Source: Neolewinella aurantiaca
GTDB lineage: Bacteria; Bacteroidota; Bacteroidia; Chitinophagales; Saprospiraceae
NCBI RefSeq assembly: GCF_008014675.1
Contig: NZ_VOXD01000009.1
Span: 1-64,000 of the forward strand
Length of the DNA stretch: 64,000 nucleotides
Direction of reading: 5' to 3'
Shown here: piece after piece, positions 60,374-64,000 of the stretch
Layout: every line of letters starts with the position of its first letter
Position numbering within the stretch: position 1 is the first letter of the stretch
Made by a program: the position numbers and the translations under genes
Notes under the pieces: model-generated
The model's input: the letters and a program-made list of their open reading frames with translations, nothing else
Told to the model about the DNA's origin: nothing
Database searches by the model: none

Positions 60374-61574
60374 TCCATCCGGCACCCAAACTTCTCCCCC
60401 AACGGCCTATCCTCCCCGCAAGCGCACCGCTGTCATGAAAGACTGGCTCTTCGAGAAGGTACACGGCAACAAACTCGTGTACAACACCTGCTGGGAAGAT
60501 CCTCGTTGCGACCGGGCGCTGCTTGACCTGAACGCGGAGAGTGACGTAGTGATGATCACCAGCGCAGGAGACAACGCCCTGGCTTACCTGCTCGACGGCC
60601 CCAAAAGAATCAACTGCATCGACGTCAATCCCCGGCAAAACGCGCTGTTGGAGCTCAAAATCGCTGCGTTGCAAACACTCGACTGGCCCAACTTCTTTCA
60701 GCTTTTCGGTGAAGGCCGCCAGCCGGATTTCCCCGGCTTGTACACCCGCCACCTGCGGCCGGGCCTGAGGCCCGAGAGCCAGCAGTACTGGGACCGGCAG
60801 CAGCACTACTTCAATCCCAAAGGCGCCCGTGCGGGTTTGTACTTTCACGGCGGCAGCGGTCTGTTTGCCTGGTGCGCCAGCCGGCTGCTGGGCATCGGCG
60901 GGTCGCTCCGTAAGGATATTGATCGCTTGCTCGACGCAAAGGATCTGACCGAACAGCGCGAACGGTACTTCGCGCTCGAAGATCGCTTGCTCAAGCGGCT
61001 GCTCGGCGGTAAATGGCGGCAGAACGTAAGTCTCAGCCTCGTCGGTGTTCCCGCCAGTCAGCGTGAACTCATCGATCAGGAACACGAAGGATGTGCGGGA
61101 TACGTACGGGCCGCTTTCCGCCAGGTATTTACCGAACTGCCCATTGCCGACAACTACTTCTACCGCCTTTACCTCCACGGCAAATACACCACCAGTTGCT
61201 GCCCCGACTACCTGATGCAAGAGAATTTCCAGCAACTGGGAGCCGCTTCCGACCGCATCGATCTCCACACCACAACCATCACCCGGTTCCTGCAGGAACA
61301 ACCCGGCGCTTACTCGCAGTTTATTCTGCTGGACCACCAGGACTGGCTGGCCGCCAACGCTCCGGCAGCCCTGCAGGAAGAATGGGAACTCATTATGGCC
61401 AACAGCCGCCCGGGAACCAGAATTTTGCTGCGGTCAGCGGCCTCACGGCCCGAAACCGTACCTGATTTTGTCCGCCAACGCTGCCGCTTCCGCAATGACC
61501 TGACCGCCCCACAAGCGAAGCTCGACCGGGTAGGCACCTACGCCGGAGTATTCCTACTTGAGGTAACTAAATAA
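60348..61574 (+). CDS. btaA: BtaA-like 3-amino-3-carboxypropyl transferase (DUF3419), betaine lipid synthesis
   Basis: Transfers the aminocarboxypropyl group of S-adenosylmethionine to diacylglycerol, giving diacylglyceryl-homoserine. 408 residues, close to Rhodobacter BtaA. Key blocks: LVYNTCWEDPRCDRALLDL, VVMITSAGDNALAYLL (SAM-binding), RINCIDVNPRQNALLELKIA, YFHGGSGLFAWC and FILLDHQDWLA. Start could be 60348 (overlapping phoD) or the ATG at 60435 (MKDWLFEKVHG), which still keeps every conserved block. Followed 5 bp later by a methyltransferase of BtaB type, which supports the assignment strongly. Confidence 0.88.
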   Translation: MTTLAPPANPSGTQTSPPTAYPPRKRTAVMKDWLFEKVHGNKLVYNTCWEDPRCDRALLDLNAESDVVMITSAGDNALAYLLDGPKRINCIDVNPRQNALLELKIAALQTLDWPNFFQLFGEGRQPDFPGLYTRHLRPGLRPESQQYWDRQQHYFNPKGARAGLYFHGGSGLFAWCASRLLGIGGSLRKDIDRLLDAKDLTEQRERYFALEDRLLKRLLGGKWRQNVSLSLVGVPASQRELIDQEHEGCAGYVRAAFRQVFTELPIADNYFYRLYLHGKYTTSCCPDYLMQENFQQLGAASDRIDLHTTTITRFLQEQPGAYSQFILLDHQDWLAANAPAALQEEWELIMANSRPGTRILLRSAASRPETVPDFVRQRCRFRNDLTAPQAKLDRVGTYAGVFLLEVTK

Positions 61575-61579
61575 CCGTA

Positions 61580-62221
61580 ATGAGCGAGCATCAATCCATT
61601 CTAAGCCCGGAGACAGAGCATCCGCTTAGCACTTACTACAAATTCCAGTCGCGCATTTACGACCTGACGCGTTGGAGCTTCCTCTTTGGCCGCAGGTACG
61701 CCATTCGGCAAATACCATTTGCTGCAACCGACAACCTGCGCATCCTGGAAGTAGGTTGCGGAACCGGCCACAACCTCGTCTCCCTCGCCGAACGCTTCCC
61801 TGCTGCCGAAATAACCGGCATCGACCTTTCACAGGATATGCTGAGCATAGCCCGCAAGAAACTCCGCCGGTTCGGCGGGCGCGTAAGCATTGTTCACGGG
61901 GCCTTCGGAAGCGACAGTTTCCGGGAACAATTCGATGTCGTACTGTTCAGTTACTGCCTCACGATGGTAAATCCCGGCTGGGACACCCTCATCGAGGTGG
62001 CTACCGCTTCTTTGCGCGACAACGGTGTACTCGTTGCGGTGGATTTCCACGACAGTGCGGTACCCGCCTTCAAGAAACACATGGCTGGCCACCACGTCCG
62101 TATGGATGGCCACGTACTGGCTAAGCTCAGGTCGCACCTGCAGGAAGACAAAGCCGAAGAACACCGCGCCTACCAGGGCGTATGGCGTTGGTTCTCTTTT
62201 GTTGGCCGCCGGAGAAGTTAA
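61580..62221 (+). CDS. btaB: BtaB-like SAM-dependent N-methyltransferase, betaine lipid synthesis
   Basis: Adds three methyl groups to diacylglyceryl-homoserine to give the betaine lipid DGTS. 213 residues, the size of Rhodobacter BtaB. N-terminal FQSRIYDLTRWSFLFGRRYA resembles the IYDLTR segment of BtaB; then motif I LEVGCGTGHNLVSLA, ITGIDLSQDML, and the late motif VLVAVDFHDSA. The position 5 bp after btaA fixes the likely substrate. Phosphatidylethanolamine methyltransferase is the alternative for an isolated copy. Followed by a strong terminator. Confidence 0.85.
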   Translation: MSEHQSILSPETEHPLSTYYKFQSRIYDLTRWSFLFGRRYAIRQIPFAATDNLRILEVGCGTGHNLVSLAERFPAAEITGIDLSQDMLSIARKKLRRFGGRVSIVHGAFGSDSFREQFDVVLFSYCLTMVNPGWDTLIEVATASLRDNGVLVAVDFHDSAVPAFKKHMAGHHVRMDGHVLAKLRSHLQEDKAEEHRAYQGVWRWFSFVGRRRS

Positions 62222-62248
62222 TCCTCAGCTCACTTTACGAACGATACG

Positions 62249-62295
62249 GAAAAAGCGAAGTCCGGCAGATCTAAGCTGTCGGACTTCGCTTTTTT
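62249..62295. terminator. Bidirectional rho-independent terminator
   Basis: AAAAAGCGAAGTCCGGCAG pairs with CTGTCGGACTTCGCTTTTTT around a 7-base loop; A-run on the left and T-run on the right serve both directions. It closes phoD-btaAB and the converging BatA-type gene. Confidence 0.93.
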
Positions 62296-62296
62296 A

Positions 62297-64000
62297 TCAG
62301 GCCCGCCAGAAGCGAAGCAAAAGAACCTCCACGAGGAAGAAAGCCAGTGCGCCCCAGATGAAGTACCGCCAAAGCGGGGTTCCTTCGTTTCGTTCCCGGA
62401 TGTCGCCGATCAGACTGGCTTGGTTGTCGGCATCGAGAAGCGCAACGTTGGGGATGCTGGCCAGTTCGGCCAGTTCATTCGCATCGAGGTAAGAAAGATC
62501 GGATTCTTTGCGGTCATAGTTGAAAGCAAAAGCATCCACTATTTCATCGCCCAGAACGAGGTCGTAAGTGCCCGCTTCGGGCACCTGGTTGTTGAGGCTA
62601 AGCAGTACCCGGTTATCCACCACTCTTTGCTCGGGGATGAACTCTCCGTTCTTACCGCGCAATTTGAAAACGATGTCTGCACCTGCGCCCCGCCTGCTGG
62701 TTTGGATTACCTCGTCCTGCCCGATGGTGTAAGCGGCCTGACGTCTGCGTCCGCTGCTGATGCCCATTTTGTAGAGCATGGGAATGAAGATTTCGGCGTT
62801 GAGGGCGAGGTTGTTGATCTCGTTATCGAGCGGAGCACTGGAAAGGTAAACGTTTCCTTCGCCGAGCGTATACTTGGCCAGTGCCGTAGAGCCGTCGCGG
62901 TAGGTCAGTAATGATTCCTGCTGACGGCTTCCTACGCGCCCGATGGGGAAATTGCCCGTCGTTGCGGGCAACCGCAGTGCACTTGAGCGGTTGCGGAACA
63001 CGTCACGGAAAATGAATTCCCGGCGGTTCAGTCCGCTCACTTCGCGGTTCTGCTCCACGAATGCATCCAGCCGGTCGGAGCCAACGCGGGTCAGGAAAGT
63101 ATTGTAACTGTTCACATCAGCGTTTGCGGGCGGGAAGATGAGGATGTTACCACCGTTTTCCACGTAGAGCCTCAGTTGCTCGGCCAGGCCGGAGCCGACC
63201 GAAACCTGATCGGTCAGTACAATCAGGTCGTTTTCTGCCAGCGATCCGTAATCGATGTTACGGCTACCGACGTAGTTGGCCGCGAAGACGGAGAGCCCGC
63301 CCAGCGCTGCGCGCAGGTTGCGCTGCGGTTGCCCGTCGTCGTCGATATTGAGCACTTTCACCTTGTCGGCGGTACGAAAAGTGAGGTGGTAGACGTCGTC
63401 GAACTGAACGGGGAAGTCGGTGATCCGAAGTTCTGCGCGTCCGATGCCAGGCTCGGAGATATTGAGGTAAACCGAATCGGTGACGTAGCTGCGGGCGGGG
63501 ATGCTCAGTGTTCCTTCCGGTTTGCTTTGCCCCAGGTAGTTCTGGCTGAGGCGCACATTGTCGAGGTCTTCGTTTCCGTAGTTACGGATGCGGACCAGCA
63601 GCAGGTTGTTTTGGTTCAGCTGCGGCACCGGAGCCTCGAACCATACCGAATCGATCCCGACGTTGCGTTCCCGGACGCTGGTGAGCGGCACAAGGTTTAC
63701 CTGCACGGAAGTCTCCAGTTTTTCTGCGGAGAGGTCCACCACATTACGCTGAAAATCGGAGACCAGGTAAGTGATTTTATTCTCAATGTTTTCGGTGCGA
63801 AGCGCCGAACGCTGGCGGCCGTTCACCACCGAAAGACGGCGACTGGCGGGGGCCACTTTTATGTCTTCGATGAGTTCCAGCGCTTCTTCCTGACCAACCA
63901 GGCGCTGGTTCCGGCCTCTGAAATCGTTATCGACCACCTGGAAGCGGTCTTCAACTCCGTAGGCATTCACGATATCCCGGGCACGATCCTTGGCAATCTG
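62297..64000 (-). CDS. BatA-domain membrane protein, C-terminal part, cut by window edge
   Basis: 568 codons visible; the frame continues past the right edge (IAKDRARDIVNAYGVEDRF reads through), so the N-terminal BatA region with its two usual helices is missing here. Visible parts: a beta-sandwich region (LNQNNLLLVRIRNYGNEDLD, VYLNISEPGIGRAELRITD), a flavodoxin-like or DUF4159/GATase-like region (KVLNIDDDGQPQRNLRAAL, YVENGGNILIFPPANAD), and a C-terminal helix YFIWGALAFFLVEVLLLRFW. Such proteins occur next to aerotolerance (Bat) operons and have no proven function. A repeat copy encodes RRGAGAD. Confidence 0.78.
   Translation of the reverse strand, partial: QIAKDRARDIVNAYGVEDRFQVVDNDFRGRNQRLVGQEEALELIEDIKVAPASRRLSVVNGRQRSALRTENIENKITYLVSDFQRNVVDLSAEKLETSVQVNLVPLTSVRERNVGIDSVWFEAPVPQLNQNNLLLVRIRNYGNEDLDNVRLSQNYLGQSKPEGTLSIPARSYVTDSVYLNISEPGIGRAELRITDFPVQFDDVYHLTFRTADKVKVLNIDDDGQPQRNLRAALGGLSVFAANYVGSRNIDYGSLAENDLIVLTDQVSVGSGLAEQLRLYVENGGNILIFPPANADVNSYNTFLTRVGSDRLDAFVEQNREVSGLNRREFIFRDVFRNRSSALRLPATTGNFPIGRVGSRQQESLLTYRDGSTALAKYTLGEGNVYLSSAPLDNEINNLALNAEIFIPMLYKMGISSGRRRQAAYTIGQDEVIQTSRRGAGADIVFKLRGKNGEFIPEQRVVDNRVLLSLNNQVPEAGTYDLVLGDEIVDAFAFNYDRKESDLSYLDANELAELASIPNVALLDADNQASLIGDIRERNEGTPLWRYFIWGALAFFLVEVLLLRFWRA
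62678..62694 (+). repeat. Dispersed TGCACCTGCG repeat, copy 25 (inside a gene, one base short)
   Basis: TGCACCTGCGCCCCGCC, a 17-mer with the full 10-base core and one base lost from the variable part. Confidence 0.82.

Noticed and set aside
60741-60765. A further dispersed repeat copy in btaA (CACCTGCGGCCGGGCC)
   Set aside because: Three or more changes from consensus; within chance for GC-rich coding sequence.
60336-61337. 333-residue minus-strand reading frame
   Set aside because: Antisense to btaA; composition typical of a shadow frame.
3360-62694. The dispersed word as a Chi or chromosome-polarity (KOPS) signal
   Set aside because: Copies are split 15 to 10 between strands without regional bias in this window, whereas those signals are strongly oriented.
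3360-62694. The dispersed word as ordinary codon preference
   Set aside because: Over half the copies are intergenic, and genic copies use at least five reading frames.

Overview
The window reads as chromosomal DNA of a Bacteroidota bacterium. It has a type IX secretion sorting tail on a secreted hydrolase, many signal-peptide outer-membrane beta-barrels, a short-chain-type threonine dehydrogenase, a cysteine-poor DksA-like protein, and promoter-like TAnnTTTG boxes in place of the E. coli -10. Moderate-to-high GC and the gene repertoire look most like Saprospiria (Lewinella-type marine bacteria), but the family-level placement is inference. I see no tRNA, rRNA, CRISPR array or prophage.

Layout. 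1-870: start of an IS256-type transposase running off the left edge, then six tandem ~104-112 bp repeats. 865-11.4 kb: HMG-CoA lyase, a small membrane protein, ilvE, a Wzi/RemB-like barrel, a small barrel, a DksA-like protein, ferredoxin, a metallophosphoesterase, and rdgB. 11.7-22.5 kb: S9 peptidase, acyl-CoA ligase, the cell-shape cluster mreB-mreC-mreD-mrdA (no rodA) and an NhaC-like antiporter. 22.5-36.3 kb: flavin disulfide oxidoreductase, a helix-hairpin-helix outer-membrane protein, galE, a membrane-anchored MutS-like ATPase, a cytoplasmic trypsin-like protease with zinc ribbon, a T9SS hydrolase, a PIF1-type helicase, FKBP and cardiolipin synthase. 36.7-43.3 kb: a YCII protein with its ECF sigma factor, an acetate kinase-PduL fusion, an Lrp regulator, tdh and kbl. 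43.4-43.6 kb: a MITE-like element. 43.6-58.5 kb: amine oxidase, sulfatase, SlyD, M20 dipeptidase, a response regulator, META lipoprotein, CrtA-like protein, adenylate cyclase, Omp85-like barrel and a DUF547-barrel fusion. 58.8-62.2 kb: PhoD phosphatase with btaA and btaB for betaine lipid. 62.3 kb to the edge: a BatA-type membrane protein.

How genes work together. tdh and kbl split threonine into glycine and acetyl-CoA. The neighbouring bifunctional AckA-PduL protein could carry acetyl-CoA through acetyl phosphate to acetate and ATP, and the Lrp-type regulator sits between them. phoD-btaA-btaB looks like a phosphate-sparing unit: a secreted phosphoesterase plus synthesis of a phosphorus-free membrane lipid. 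mreBCD-mrdA builds the elongation machinery.

The most striking signal is not a gene. A short dispersed DNA word, TGCACCTGCG followed by four variable bases and CGCC, occurs about 25 times (20 with the exact 10-mer) on both strands. It is enriched between genes, often in inverted pairs, and is read in several frames where it lies inside genes. It behaves like a genome-wide DNA recognition signal, resembling DNA uptake sequences in distribution, and I know of no described counterpart in this phylum. A 163 bp inverted-repeat element, a second dispersed ACTACCCAC repeat and the 112 bp tandem array are further repeat families.
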